Under the pieces are notes generated by a model that saw only the letters and a program-made list of their open reading frames with translations, had not been told where the DNA came from and did no database searches. From assembly GCA_030248195.1 (NCBI GenBank), contig JASAND010030899.1, forward strand, positions 1-64,000: DNA of 64,000 nucleotides, written 5' to 3'. The DNA is from Trissonchulus latispiculum. Taxonomy: Eukaryota; Nematoda; Enoplea; Enoplida; Ironidae. How positions within the stretch are numbered: the first letter of the stretch is position 1; the number at the start of each line of letters is the position of its first letter. A program made the translations under genes and the position numbers. Below are positions 21,901-32,085 of this stretch, piece by piece.

Positions 21901-24692
21901 AGTGCTGTGGTGGGGTGGATTGGGGACTTAGGCGATTTTCGGTCAAAAATGAAATTTTTCAAAACTGGTCAAATTTGGTACCAAATGAAAGCCCTGAGCG
22001 AGCTGAGCAACTTTTGTCATAGAACTGCATGCTCAAAGTGGCTGTAGAGTGCTGTGCTGTGGTGGGGTGGGGACTTGGCGATTTTCGGTCAAAAAATGAA
22101 ATTTTTCAAAACTGGTCAAATTTGGTACCAAATGAAAGCCCTGAGCGAGCTGAGCAACATTTGTCATAGAACTGCATGCTCAAAGTGGTTGTGGAGTGCT
22201 GTGGTTGGCTTGCTTGCTACCGTTGAAAGATATCTATACATACCTTCATGAGCATACATATATAAAATAATAGAAAACAAGAACAAAAAGTGCTCCTTCG
22301 TCGCATGTAAAATACATATGAGTCTTCGTAGGCAGGTTGTACATAAGCAAAAACTAGCCTGTAAAATATATATGAGTTCCGTAGGGAGGTTGTAAATTAA
22401 GGAAAACAAGTTGCAACCGCTTAACATATGAGCCTGTCCTACAACGAGGCTCATATTGGCGTCACAGTGCATTCCACTTTAAAGCTTCATTAAAGAACCT
22501 CGGCTTTATCCTCATTACGGAAAAAATGAATAGACGTTGTGGCCCAGAAGAAATGGACTGAAGTGAACTACGACTGCTCAAGCTGAACTGTACACGCAAC
22601 CTGTTTCTTGAAACACTATGGCACACCTCTAATGCATTCTCGAAACACTTTCACATTATACACACGCAGAATGCGTTCCCACTTGGCTGTGAGTCAGAGC
22701 GCCTCATGGCGTACCGTATTGAGCATATGCACACTATAATGACTGATCAACATTATATATATGAAGGATAATTTGTAATGAAAAGCTTTATGCAGTATGT
22801 ATTTATATAAAAGTAAATCTGCAAATTATTCGTATTATGACATATATACGCCAATGAGCCTCGTTGTAGGACAGGCTCATATGTTAAGCGGTTGCAACTT
22901 GTTTTCCTTAATTTACAACCTCCCTACGGAACTCATATATATATATTTTACAGGCTAGTTTTTGCTTATGTACAACCTGCCTACGAAGACTCATATGTAT
23001 TTTACATGCGACGAAGGAGCACTTTTTGTTCTTGTTTTGTACTTTATTTAAAGTTTTACAGCACTTTTAATGCTTAATTTATCGTTTCGCCACGCCAGAA
23101 AGGAGCCTTCTAAAATTTTACGCAATTCTTAGCGCGAAAGTGGGTGAATAGAATATATATATATAGGGATGCACCGGGGCCTGACCCCGGCCCCGGTAGT
23201 CAGGCTGGCTTACTTCTAGGCCAAAATTTTTGGGGGGGGGGCGTGGGGGGGGGGGCCTCCACGACCCCCCCCCCCCCATCGATGGGGGGGCTCACCGAAA
23301 AGGGGGGGGGGCATATTTTTTGACAAATTTTTAGGTTTTTTGCGTAAAAAATGCTAAATCGCTAAAAAATAACTAATTTTGGGCGTTTTTAAGCTAAAAT
23401 AGTGGAAATTTAGGTAAAAATCCGGCGAAGCCGGAAAAATTTTGAAAATTTTGGCTAAAAATGGCAAAAAATGGCAATTTTTGGGGTTATGGGGGGGAGG
23501 TCGGAATTTATGGGGGGGGGCTTTTTATGGGGGGGGGCTCCTCGAATGGGGGGGGGGTAGGTAGCCCAATGGGGGGCCCCCCCACCCCCCCCCCCCCCAG
23601 TAGAAGTAAGCCAGTCAGGCCCCGGCCCCGGTGGTCAGGCCCCGGTACCGACCGGTATTATGATTACGTATTTAACATTGTGTTGTTTTGACGACATTAA
23701 AGAAAGATCAGAGACGAATACGCTAAAGAAAGAACGCTAATGTTATAGCTGGGAACGAAATAGGAACAATTACGTAGATGCGCCGAAGGCGCAAAAATTT
23801 TTCAAGAATGTCTTTTGCAAGTTCAAAACTTTTCAGTTTTCAAGAAATTAATAAATAGTTGATTCAGGAACCCTCCATTTTCGTGTGTTCCAAGAAAATT
23901 GTGCGGCCACGTGCGAGGGGTAAGTTTCGTAGAGTTGAACAGATTATATACACCTACAATTTTCATTTTTTAATCCACGTACGGTTCCTGCACTTGATGT
24001 GTTGTATAAAATGCTTTGATGCCCCAAACAATTTTGCAAAGGCAGTTTTGAATTATATAGTGGAAAACAAAACATAGCTGATACAATACAACGCTTAAGC
24101 ATCAAGATCAACAACAAACAACCATAAAGTTTCGGAGTAAACTCAAATAAGCAAATGTACACACAATGCGGGGGGGTCTGGGGGCGGCAGCCCCCAGCAA
24201 AAATTAGGAGAATTTTAAAATTTTCGACTCCAAATCGCATTTTTTTAAGCATATTTTGGCTCAAAAATTTTTGCGTACTGTGGCGCAAAGGCCCAAAATT
24301 TTTTGCGTATTTCAGAAAAAAATTGCGTAATTTCGCAGTTTGTGGCGCAAAAAGCCCAGTAAAATATGTGTACATAATGTGTATATATGCATTTCTATGT
24401 GTCGTATTCTTTTTTATGTTTTTTGCTGTTGTAGGACAAATTTGCCGTTCACGGCATCTATCATTGGCGCGGTGACGAAGAGATGACCAAGTATGATATG
24501 GCCGTGATTATGGCCAACAAATTTGGCCTGCCCGCCAGTCAATTGCGGGCCGTGGGCGAATCGGCCGGGGCGGGCGCGGCCAGCCGTCCCTACAATGCCT
24601 GGCTGGCCAATCAGAGACTGGTTGAACTGGGGCTGACCAATCAGCATAGCTTTGCCACTTCCATCTCCTGTCTACAGCCTTTTATTGGATGA
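12759..24692 (+). CDS. MAT2B: MAT2B, methionine adenosyltransferase 2 subunit beta (5 exons)
   Basis: Seen: five exons (12759-12953, 14255-14369, 18653-18793, 20078-20280, 24435-24692) join with matching phases (0, 1, 1, 0) and GT..AG introns to give 303 codons plus stop. Landmarks are the N-terminal Rossmann motif TGASGLLGR (Gly10, Gly13, Gly16), HAAAERKPDVV, SADYVFDG, a YxxxK pair (Tyr134, Lys138), LRVPILYG, PTHVEDVA, YHWRGDEEMTKY and the terminal PFIG. Known: MAT2B is an SDR-fold, NADP(H)-binding subunit that binds the MAT2A catalytic subunit in the cytosol and modulates S-adenosylmethionine synthesis. Human isoforms are about 323-334 aa, so this model lacks only a variable N-terminus and some residues at the C-terminus. 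Inferred: the start is the first ATG after a splice acceptor at 12745-12746, but an upstream coding exon is possible. Oddity: in-frame TGA at 18733-18735. The introns hold most of the local mobile DNA. Confidence 0.9.
13136..14120. mobile_element. TTAA-flanked 1-kb element in MAT2B intron 1
   Basis: Ends GGTGGTGATTCCTTTTGG and CCAAAAGGAATTATATACCACC, bordered by TTAA at 13132-13135 and 14121-14124. An inverted relative lies at 38980-39943 and a more distant one at 45476-46492, each with TTAA at both edges. A TTAA target fits the piggyBac/Kolobok class. No transposase ORF. Confidence 0.8.
14255..14369 (+). CDS. MAT2B: MAT2B exon 2
   Basis: Encodes residues 66-103 plus the first base of codon 104: PHIIIHAAAERKPDVV through NSTMELAKAA. 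This matches the human stretch around HVIVHCAAERRPDVV and LNVDASGNLAKEAA. Acceptor ttag at 14251-14254; donor gtgcgt at 14370, phase 1. A large repeat-rich element starts within about 20 bp of the donor, so the intron side of this site is made almost entirely of mobile DNA. Confidence 0.9.
14385..16065 (+). mobile_element. 145-bp-array element in MAT2B intron 2 (copy A)
   Basis: The left part (14391-15000) is the inverted form of 36900-37540. It is followed by about eight tandem units keyed on GTAAATCGACTACGCTCG at 15211, 15356, 15502, 15650, 15752 and 15897, a period near 145 bp with one 102-bp unit. The outermost units (15057 and 16029) differ and share GGGTCGCTGAAMACGATG. Each unit carries inverted GACCACTGGTC-type words. 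The hairpin seen in copy B is half missing here (GTTAGCGCCCCTAC). It lies about 20 bp from the exon 2 donor. Confidence 0.8.
16066..16626. other. Intron 2: G/C-run MITE remnant, no exon
   Basis: 16140-16510 contains G-run and C-run blocks with AT-rich filler, like the hAT/MITE interiors elsewhere. No duplication was found at its edges. Confidence 0.35.
16627..17397. mobile_element. Foldback element (about 180-bp inverted arms), intron 2
   Basis: The left arm 16627-16795 and right arm 17224-17397 are inverted copies. They share AATGCTCCTCTGGAGC, GAGGTTGCAAAATCAAGAGAGG, ATGGGGCTAGGTTC and the CGAACAACCCATATTYGCGGG inner edge. The middle (about 430 bp) is AT-rich with no ORF. Same family as 32086-32894. 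Confidence 0.8.
17488..18025. mobile_element. Right arm of a foldback element, split by a MITE
   Basis: 17488-17632 plus 17975-18020 match the right arm at 32705-32890 (CGCGAATATGGGTTGTTCGG to GCTCCGGAGGAGCATTTT). The break between them is filled exactly by the MITE at 17633-17974. No left arm is present next to it. Confidence 0.8.
17633..17974. mobile_element. CAGGGTATTTTTTA MITE with 5-bp TSD CACTC
   Basis: 342 bp with ends CAGGGTATTTTTTA and TAAAAAATACCCTG, flanked by CACTC at 17628-17632 and 17975-17979. The unoccupied equivalent of the target is in the arm at about 32845-32865. Same family as 9560-9874. Confidence 0.87.
18653..18793 (+). CDS. MAT2B: MAT2B exon 3, with an in-frame TGA
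   Basis: Encodes residues 104-150: LLICVSADYVFDGARPPYR, then a short disturbed stretch, then YEEMKLRGEMAVQGNC. It aligns without gaps to human MAT2B from the SSDYVFDG motif to the YGKTKLDGE motif, so the SDR Ser, Tyr134 and Lys138 are present. Acceptor ttaaag (AG at 18651-18652) and donor gtgagc (18794) both give phase 1. The TGA at 18733-18735 is codon 131. Between about 18729 and 18741 the reading that matches the family (I-L-N-A) lies in a shifted frame. This points to a one-base loss in the A-run near 18727-18729 and a one-base gain at 18741. It may be an assembly error, a null allele or real decay. Confidence 0.8.
18794..20077 (+). other. MAT2B intron 3: nothing recognised
   Basis: No coding similarity, tandem array or matching repeat ends found. 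19202-19212 has a short C-run. It is the only MAT2B intron in which I could not identify a mobile element. Confidence 0.4.
20078..20280 (+). CDS. MAT2B: MAT2B exon 4
   Basis: Encodes residues 151 (split codon, Asp) to 218: DYAILRVPILYGRVERLG, EGAVDVILKNMIEAKPSG, then PTHVEDVASAVCLLADLWRK. It corresponds to human [38 protein letters not shown]. Acceptor tttag at 20073-20077; donor gtgtgt at 20281, phase 0. Codon use is noticeably GC-richer than the surrounding intron DNA. Confidence 0.92.
20724..20749 (-). repeat. Terminal hairpin of tandem-repeat element copy 2
   Basis: ATAGGGGTCGC-GGTA-GCGACCCCTAT. The stem is identical to 11469-11494 and only the loop differs. The flank on the element side reads AATATGAGTG, the complement of CACTCATATT. 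Confidence 0.85.
20724..22215 (-). mobile_element. Helitron-like tandem-repeat element, copy 2 (MAT2B intron 4)
   Basis: Inverted relative of 10010-11494. Read on the minus strand it runs from 146-bp repeats (TTTGTCATAGAACTGCATG word at 21871, 22018 and 22165) through the 163-bp repeats (21440-21780) to the hairpin at 20724-20749. The middle shares CTGCGCAG palindromic words with 11395-11430. Confidence 0.75.
22274..23038. mobile_element. Foldback element (about 190-bp arms), intron 4
   Basis: Left arm 22274-22468 and right arm 22848-23038 are inverted copies, from AAAACAAGAACAAAAAGTGC at the tips to the CAACGAGGCTCATATTGGCG inner edge. The middle of about 380 bp has no ORF. No clear target duplication. 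The architecture is like 16627-17397 but the sequence is unrelated. Confidence 0.85.
23160..23660. mobile_element. G/C-run element with GGCCCCGGT ends, intron 4
   Basis: Left GGGATGCACCGGGGCCTGAC and right GGTCAGGCCCCGGTACCGAC are partly inverted. The interior has long G and C runs at 23230-23320 and 23500-23600. It resembles hAT MITEs that begin TAGGGATGCACCGG. No target duplication recognised. Confidence 0.5.
23661..24434 (+). other. Distal MAT2B intron 4: no exon seen
   Basis: AT-rich. A GGGGGTCTGGGGGCGGCAGC word at about 24171-24190 matches G-rich repeat debris elsewhere. Nothing else recognised up to the exon 5 acceptor. Confidence 0.3.
24435..24692 (+). CDS. MAT2B: MAT2B exon 5 (terminal)
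   Basis: Encodes residues 219-303 and the stop: DKFAVHGIYHWRGDEEMTKY, DMAVIMANKFGLPASQLRAV, then RPYNAWLANQRLVELGL and a final SCLQPFIG. It matches the human C-terminal half-domain (GTFHWSGNEQMTKYEM..., RPRNAQLDCSKLETLGI..., SLWPFL). Acceptor gttgtag at 24428-24434. The stop TGA occupies 24690-24692. The human protein has about 13 further residues that are absent here. Confidence 0.92.
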   Translation, partial: DKFAVHGIYHWRGDEEMTKYDMAVIMANKFGLPASQLRAVGESAGAGAASRPYNAWLANQRLVELGLTNQHSFATSISCLQPFIG

Positions 24693-24781
24693 GTGCTTTT
24701 ATTATAAGCTCTGTTTCAAATAGTGCACGCTGCAGTAATTATTTGATTTTAAGGGGGGGGGGGGAAGGGTCGCCGGGTACC

Positions 24782-24787
24782 AATAAA
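24782..24787 (+). terminator. Candidate MAT2B polyadenylation signal AATAAA
   Basis: A canonical AATAAA lies 90 nt after the MAT2B stop codon in AT-rich DNA, just past a G-run (24753-24763). Position and context suit a short 3' UTR. No transcript evidence is available. Confidence 0.5.
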
Positions 24788-24988
24788 TTTATAGTCACAT
24801 TATTTATTTATTTATATTTCATTTATTTATTTCGCTCATTTTCAAGTATAATATACGCCCATATGTCCCCCAAAACAAGACAAATTTTCTGGTCCCAGCG
24901 TCAACCCAGTTAAGAGATATATATTGCAGTTTAAATCCTTACAATTTAATACTTATACACCAGTATCCCTTGCTGGGGGCTAAGAAGA

Positions 24989-25000
24989 CGTGTACACATA
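24989..25000. repeat. Target-site duplication, left copy (CGTGTACACATA)
   Basis: Identical to 25748-25759. The pair brackets the LINE insertion at 25001-25747. Confidence 0.9.
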
Positions 25001-25747
25001 CTTTACTTTACTTTACTTTACACGGCATCACTGATTCCAATGCTTCGCCGGTATCACCATGATCATCCATGATCGACTAGGTTGTTAACAATCTGCTGCC
25101 ACTGGTGTCTGTTGGCAGCCAGATCTGCACATATTTGTCGCCACTGCGTTGGCCAGAATCTTCCGTATGGCACTCGGAGAGGTAGGACATCCTTCTGTAC
25201 AGTCCTCAACCACGTTTTTCTGACTCCGCTCCGTGGTCGGCGCCAAACAGCAGGTGGATCCGCCATTGCCAAGGATTTAGCAATTGTTCCTTCAGGTAGA
25301 CGTAACACGTGGCCGAACCAAGTGAGCCGCTTGCGTTGGATTATCGAGGCCAATGACCCATTTTCTCCAATTCTTTCACGTATCTCCCTGTTCGTGACTC
25401 TGTCCAGATACGAGACTCGTAGGATACGGCGAAAGCATCGCATTTCAAAAGCTTCCAGCTTACGGAGGTCAGCTTCCAGTTGTGGCCAGGACTCTGCACC
25501 ATAAAGGAGGATAGATCTTACTATTGCTCGATAAAATCGGAGTTTCACAGTTAACGTGACTTCACGACATTTCCAGAGCTTCGTGAGTTTCTGAAACGCA
25601 GCAGAGGCCTTCGCAATGCGAAGACGTACTTCTGACGATGGATTTCCGGTGCTTGAAACTTCGCTTCCCAGGTAGACAAACTGCTCCACATTTTCCAAGG
25701 GGTCTCCGGCTGCTGTGATAGGAGTAGGATTGATAGCACTGACATAG
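25001..25747 (-). mobile_element. Young 5'-truncated LINE with 12-bp TSD
   Basis: Minus-strand coding (stop TGA at 25063-25065) reads FVYLGSEVSSTGNPSSEVRL, LLYGAESWP, LRRLEAFEM-like LRKLEAFEMRCFRRILRV, then ERIGENGSLASIIQRKRL and TWFGHVLRLPEG. This is the typical C-terminal part of a non-LTR reverse transcriptase, probably RTE-like or a related clade. It ends in a 3' tail of TTTAC-type repeats (25001-25022). CGTGTACACATA flanks it exactly at 24989-25000 and 25748-25759. The 5' truncation with an unbroken frame indicates a recent insertion. The catalytic domain is missing, so it cannot move itself. Confidence 0.9.
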
Positions 25748-25759
25748 CGTGTACACATA
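25748..25759. repeat. Target-site duplication, right copy (CGTGTACACATA)
   Basis: Identical to 24989-25000, at the 5'-truncated end of the minus-strand LINE. Confidence 0.9.
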
Positions 25760-28497
25760 GAATGGCAAAGGACTACGGTATGACAAATACACCAATTTAC
25801 ACCCTTTACCTGTATGTAGATAATATTTATCACTGCCTAAATTACAATGACAAGCCAAGCAATGAGAGAGAAACAGCGCTTGAACTGTTTTGGTAAAGGT
25901 CATTCCGACTGTTCACTTCAAACTTTAACACGCTCTAACTTTCACATATTAGTTTGAAGAGACTTGGTGTAAGAAGATAAAATGTTCCGGACATCAAGAG
26001 CTTCAATTTGAAATAAAATATGGCTATGTTTGAAAAAAATGGAAAATTTGGCATTTTTTGCACATAAGTGTCCGCCATGCTGTTGTAGTATGTAGCCAAC
26101 GCAGCAAAGCACAGGCTATTGGCATGAAATTTTACATACCCTTTGGCATTATGCCTGTCAATTAGCACACCAAATTTTATTGAGATACCTTAAGTTTTGG
26201 CTGACTTATAAATCGTCAAACACGAATTTTTTTGGAAAAATGACGATTTTTTGAGGAAAAATGGAATTTCTGCTACCAAAACTGTGAGCTAGTGAAAAGC
26301 CCTGATAGGGATTGATTACATGCAAAACAAAGCTCTAGCAATATACTGCGCTAATATCTAAACGCGAAGTTTCTACACCAAAGGGTTAGTTCAGGACGGG
26401 ACACAACGTTCACTGACGCTACACATTTGTAGCGCGACTTGGAGCAAAAATCGACTTCCCCGGACTTTGAAAATTCGTATAAAATCAGCGGCTCTACGGG
26501 AAATAACCTCGTGTAGATTTCGCACTTTACGTAGTCCAAATTAGGTTTACACCATTTTTTCATACAAGCCGATTTTCTCTTATAACAACGCGCAAACTTT
26601 TGGTAGCAGAAAAATTTTCTACACTTCATTTTCCTATTTGTAGCACATGTCGGGGTCACCTTTGGAGGGCTATTATAAATGATAGGAAAAGTTTTGCAAC
26701 AAACGCAATTGTCTTGTTTTGCGGACCCACGTGGACTACGAAATATATATGTGAAAATGAGAGAAATCACAGATGGTCGGAAAATCGCTACCCCCTTAAT
26801 TGTAATGATTGTTCTTGTATTACGTAATCATGGTGATTGTTTATAGTTTATTGTTGTTGCTTGTTGATGGTTTATGATTAGTAAACTGATTTTATTTACT
26901 AAATATATGAAATGAGTTGTCTGCTGTTACTAGTCTTCTAGATACTAAATAGGCTGGTATAATGCATTTTGGTGCAGTATTGCTACTGAAGAAAGAGTAG
27001 ATCGTATGTGTCTCTCCCTGCGATCCGTGCAAAAGTGTCTTCAAAGTTTGTATGCACAAAATTTGAAATTTTACTCTCCATTTTCGTTCATTTGCAAACA
27101 ATCTGTTCTGAGTTATGACAAAGCAAAATTAACAAAATATATCTAACGAAAACTAAAAGATTTGGTTGCGTTAGCTTATCAAGTCTTGGTGAGAGGACGG
27201 CATGGCACACTTATGATGTTGGAAGCTAAGGTCTCTCGCAAACTAGAAAATTGGGATCACTTATTCATCACTTAATATATATTCATTACGGGTCCACAAT
27301 GTAAAGAAATAATGAGAAACACCTGCCTGCTTGTGGACTTAGTCCGAACAGGAGAGAGCCAATGGGTGCTGTGAGCGTTCTTACCCAGAGAACTAGTCAG
27401 TATGTATGAGCCCCCAATTTAAGAAATGAAACAGTCGCTTCAGAACCTGAGACCCGAAATATTCGCGAGCCATAACATTGTATTTTCAAAATTGTTATAA
27501 TGAGACAAGGCCACGAACTTAAAGTTTAAAAGGGAATATATATATGTATATATGAGCCAACAATTTGGGCAAAATCCCAGTGTGAAAACAGGAAGGAAGA
27601 AATCTAGGCTTGCATTCATATGTTTCGATTTTCGAGATGCTATGATCTGCTGCTTTTGCAATAATGAGCCACTACTGCTGCTGTGCTTGTGCGATTTACT
27701 ATATTCCATTATATGATGCAATTTGAAAAAACTTCAGTTAAAAGTTACTTCTACTTCCAATCTTAACAAATTACTTCTAAGCTGTCTAAGTGGTCCCGAA
27801 AGTGAAAACGGCAAACTTTCCTTTCAAACTCTGCGTTAGCAGTGATTTGTCAAAGTTAACGACGTTAATTCCTAACAATTATATATACCAGAGGTAGTTG
27901 TGAGTTGTGACCGCAATTTCTGTAATAAAAACTCCATTCTGATATCTGAGATACCATTTGTAAGTCTCAGGAAATACTTTGGCGTAACCTTCCTCGACCA
28001 TTTGGTGGGTCAACTAGTTCGCCAAAATTATATGGTTGGTTCACGCGCGGACGGACGGAGGGAGAACGTGGGACAGCTCAAAAAAGTATCTGATCACCTG
28101 TTCACTGTAAGCTGTGAATGGAGGAACGGACAAACGGATCAGTATAAACGGAGAAAGGAAAATTATATATCAAGTTAAATCTTGGTTACTTCAAAATTAT
28201 TCTGTGCGTAAATAATTCGTACGGTTTTGTTCAGTCCTTCTTTAAATTATTCAGAAACAACTTACTGTTTGCCCTTGCTTTCTCCGTTTATCTATTCATC
28301 CGTTTCTCTGAAGCATCTCCTCTCAGTATAAGCTAAAGTTGTAAACTAAAGATGCCGATGACTGAACTCAGCCGTCGAAAACACACCCATACCAAATTTT
28401 AGCTCTGTTCAGTTTTTCGATTCAGCTTTCCGTTAGCTCAGCATAAGCTTACATCTTTAGCTTATTGAGCTAACGAAAACTAAAATAGAAGAATGGA
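25760..28497. other. No gene recognised
   Basis: AT-rich sequence. Short open frames, including 26351-26770 on the minus strand, match nothing I know and have no splice or codon-use support. No repeat pairs found at this scale. Confidence 0.35.
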
Positions 28498-28902
28498 CGG
28501 ATCATATCAAGGAAGTAAGCAAAATTGGTCAATTTCAACAGCATGCTGCTGGCGACTGACACAACCTTAAAGCTTAAGTTGCACATCGTTGGAAAGCTGA
28601 GGAGAGGATGTGCCCTCTCAAATGCTCTAAGCCATTTTGCTGCAGCTTACACCTAGCAAGTTTTACTTGTCGTCAAAGGTCAGCTAAAATCGACCAAAAC
28701 GGCAAATTTTGGCAAAGCTTTCAAGATAACACTTTATAGAGACAACTTACAGCAAAATGCATTATACATACCACTGGAAAGAGCACGTCGTCAGCTTTCC
28801 AACGATGTGCAACTTAACCTCTAAAGCTTGTGTCAGTCGCCAGCAGCATGCTGTTGAATTTGACCAATTTTGCTTAGGGGGGAACTTCCTTGATATGATC
28901 CG
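28498..28902. repeat. Foldback (about 120-bp arms)
   Basis: GGATCATATCAAGGAAGT..CAACAGCATGCTGCTGGCGA at the left is inverted at the right (..TCGCCAGCAGCATGCTGTTG..ACTTCCTTGATATGATCC), with a shared CATCGTTGGAAAGCTGA block. The right arm carries an extra GGGGGG after TTGCTTA. A related unit lies at 38360-38470 and a similar design at 59737-60127. Confidence 0.8.
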
Positions 28903-29042
28903 AATGGACTTCATATTCGTTTTCAGCGGTCTCGAAAACATCTATAACCAAGTTTTCATCAAAATCGTATCTCGATTACCCCCCCCCCCCTCCACTCAAA
29001 ATCCTTAAAACTCGACCAAATGAGCTAAAATTTACTATGGGC

Positions 29043-29185
29043 ATGTTTTTTGACTACGCTGAGTTCAAATATGGCAAACTTTTTCGAATTCGCGAAATTC
29101 GATTTTTTTCGATTTCTAAGGGGGAACCAAGGGAAATCGAAAAATCTTGCCATATTTGAACTCAGCGTAGTCGAAAACATACCCA
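29043..29185. repeat. Short palindrome plus a third degenerate copy
   Basis: GACTACGCTGAGTTCAAATA at 29051 is inverted at about 29156-29175. A third, diverged block (TTTGAAGTCAGCGTACTCGA) lies at 29343-29362. Between them are pieces of GAATTCGCGAAATT. Confidence 0.7.
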
Positions 29186-29376
29186 TAGTAAATTTTAGCT
29201 CATTTGGTCAAGTTTTAAGGATTTTGTTTGAGTGGTGGGAGAGTAATCGAGATAAGACCCTCGAAAACAACAAATTTTTCGGTTCCCATTTGTGCCCCCT
29301 TACGAAAAAATTAATTTCGCGAAATCGAAAATTTTGCGATATTTGAAGTCAGCGTACTCGAAAACATACCCATACC

Positions 29377-29846
29377 TAGTGTTGTTTTAGTAGCCGATTT
29401 TCATTTCAGTTTCAGTTTCAGTCGGCGGTTCGAAATAATTTCAGTTTCAGTTTCAGTCGGCGGACCAAAATAGTTTCAGTTTCAGTCGGCAAAGTAAAAT
29501 AATTTCAGTTTCAGTTTCAGTCGAAGTTTCAGTTTCAGTTTAAGTTCGCTTTAAAAACAACTGTTTCCAGCTCTCTGGGTTAATATAAAGCACAATATAA
29601 TGTTTATTCAGCCTCTCTTACAGTAATGTTAACAAAATTGAAGCTCAAAACCTTAAAAATTTCAAGATTTAAGGAAAGACTGAAACTAGTTTCAGTCTTT
29701 TACCCAATATAGTTTCAGTTTCAGTCTAAAAATGTTTCAGTTTCAGTTCTCTTCTCAAAATAGTTTCAGTTTCAGTGACTGAAACTGAAACCTGTACAAG
29801 CTGAAACCTAGTTTCCGTTTCAGTTTCAGTGACTGAAACATCACTA
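29377..29846. mobile_element. hAT-like MITE made of TTTCAG repeats, TSD CCCATACC
   Basis: 470 bp from TAGTGTTGTTTTAG to CTGAAACATCACTA, flanked by CCCATACC at 29369-29376 and 29847-29854. The body is mostly AGTTTCAGTTTC in one orientation, with a GTCGGCGG spacer word, and inverted CTGAAACTGAAAC near the right end. A similar but unbounded tract lies at 37620-37850. Confidence 0.85.
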
Positions 29847-29854
29847 CCCATACC

Positions 29855-32085
29855 AAATAATTTTGAGTAGTTGGGGGTAATCGAGACAAGATCGAGAGAG
29901 TTAAGGAAGCAAACAACACTAGCTGTAGCTTTTTAGCAAAGACAGGGCACCACTACACCACAGGCACCGGATTATCAGCTGAACTTCTATATTTGGCTTA
30001 TCAATCTTTCCTATGCTTGCTTCCCTTACAACACTGTGTCTCTCCCTTACTTTTCCCCCTACATTTGCTTTAGATTAATAATTCTAGTGTATCTGAGAGT
30101 GTGTGCGTGTAGTTTAAAATTTTGACGACTATAACCGACCACCTGTGCCTGCCTTTCTAGAGACTGCTGGCGCGCATGTTTTTATTAAACTGGCTTGTCT
30201 CTTTTCGTTCGCTCTCTAACTCAAGCCAGTCCCTGCAAACAAAATTTTCTATCAAACAACTACAGAAAGGAATATAATATATGTAGATGATATATAAATT
30301 TTGTGCACATATATGTGCACTACTGTGGTACTACTATTAGTAGGGGAGAAACAGAGAAAAGACAGAGATATGTGCACGCCTGTGCTTTGGAGTGAACATC
30401 TGGCCTTGTGTGAAACACGTGAATACACAAAACATACACACACAGAGACACCAACACCAACATTTAATACATAAGGTCTGAAAATGTTCTCTCCATCATA
30501 CACAGCCGCTCTATGTCATCTGCACTAGGGCCCAGGTGTCCCCCCAAGTCGCACTTAGTTCGTATTTCTTCTACCCACACTATCCGTTATATTTAAGTAT
30601 CAGATATCCGTTTAGCTCTTTCAGAAGAAACCCTTTCCGATCTATTTTAGGTATCAGTTTTTGGGCTGATTCCGAACACCGATTCATTGATTGATTCTAG
30701 TCCTGAATTTAGTCAGGTAATTTTTGTTGTTGACATATACTATGTATGCAGGGATCATAGGAAGAATTCTTCCCCACCACAACTGTGAAAATTTTAGGAT
30801 TTAGTATTTTTATTTTAGCATTTAGCTGCAATGCAAAATTTTAAAGTATTTGTCGAAAAAGTTAAAAATAATGGCTGTGCTGGGAGGGAGGTTAAGTGTA
30901 ATTTGGTTGTAGGCATAACAATGTGTCTATTAATTTTCCGCTACATTCTTGGAACAGAGAAAAGAATTGTAGGCTAGAGATTGGCCTACGCTTAAGTGTT
31001 ACTTAAGTCGGCTATATTAGATACTTGCGTACGGGTTTGGCTAATCCTTGGCGTGGTTGTATTGTTGTCAGCTATAAGTTGACAACACTGTCGGCTACAG
31101 TTTGCAGAGCTGTCATTATCTCGACGGCTTAGGGATTTTATTGTCTGTGTAGATTCTAGAAGCTACCGTAATCCGTCCCCACCTCGCGATGTTTGAGCAA
31201 ATTTATTCGGATATGTGTCTTGAGAAAATCTTATAGTATAGGGAATTATAAATAAGTAGTTAAAACGAAAAATATCGGATTCTTTGTATATACGTATCTG
31301 CGATATATACAGAATTACAGAAAACCCCGAATATAGCTTATACAAAGTCAGGGTATTGTATTCCCGAAGCTCATCTCGTTTTCCACTGGGAATTAGAAAA
31401 TGTCAACTTTTGCAGAATCTAAAAAATTTGCAGTTCTGAAATTAGCGTGGTAGAAATTACGTGCGTATACCAAGTTTTAGCTTAACAGATTTAGAAATTT
31501 TAAGCGGTGGGGTGGGGGTATCAACGAGGCAGGTGCCTTGTGATTCGTCAAAGTTGAAAAGGTCGTTAAAGTTAACGTCAAAGTTAAAGTGGTAGAGAGA
31601 TAATTGTAAAGTTTTGGCTCTGGAGAGAGCGCCAGAGCCTGGATAATGGGCAGCCAAAGACCTTTAGGGGGTGCTGTGCGCTTGAGGCTGGATACGAAAC
31701 CTGGGCTTGGAGATAGTTCCAGGCCGGCCTAAGACAAGCTTCGCCAAAAAGATTTTGACCTAACGTGGCCGTAACTCAGATAGACTGCCAGATTTTTATG
31801 ATATATAGTTAATTGGCTAGTAGACCCCTACCTACCTTACTTACCAACCTGTAACTAGGGCTTGCAGGAAAGTAGGCTTGAGAAAAATCCAATTACATAC
31901 CCCCAACAGTGAGAAGTGCCCCCTTTTTAAAGCCCCAATTTTGGAATATGCAAATTTGGTAAAAGTTTCTACACGAAAACGTAGACAAGGAAGCGTTAGA
32001 AAATACGTGAATATTTGACAGAAATTGGAAATGAAAGTTTATGCAAATTAGGTAACAAAAATTTTGTCAGTAAGGCATCTGTCCA
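29855..32085. other. No gene recognised
   Basis: Mixed AT-rich sequence with a pyrimidine-rich stretch (30000-30240). No coding similarity, tandem repeat or paired ends found. Confidence 0.35.

Noticed and set aside
25748..25833. N-terminal extension of the minus-strand LINE frame
   Set aside because: It lies beyond the target-site duplication, so these codons belong to flanking DNA.
26351..26770. 139-codon minus-strand frame
   Set aside because: No recognisable domain, no family similarity and no supporting splice or codon signal; treated as chance.
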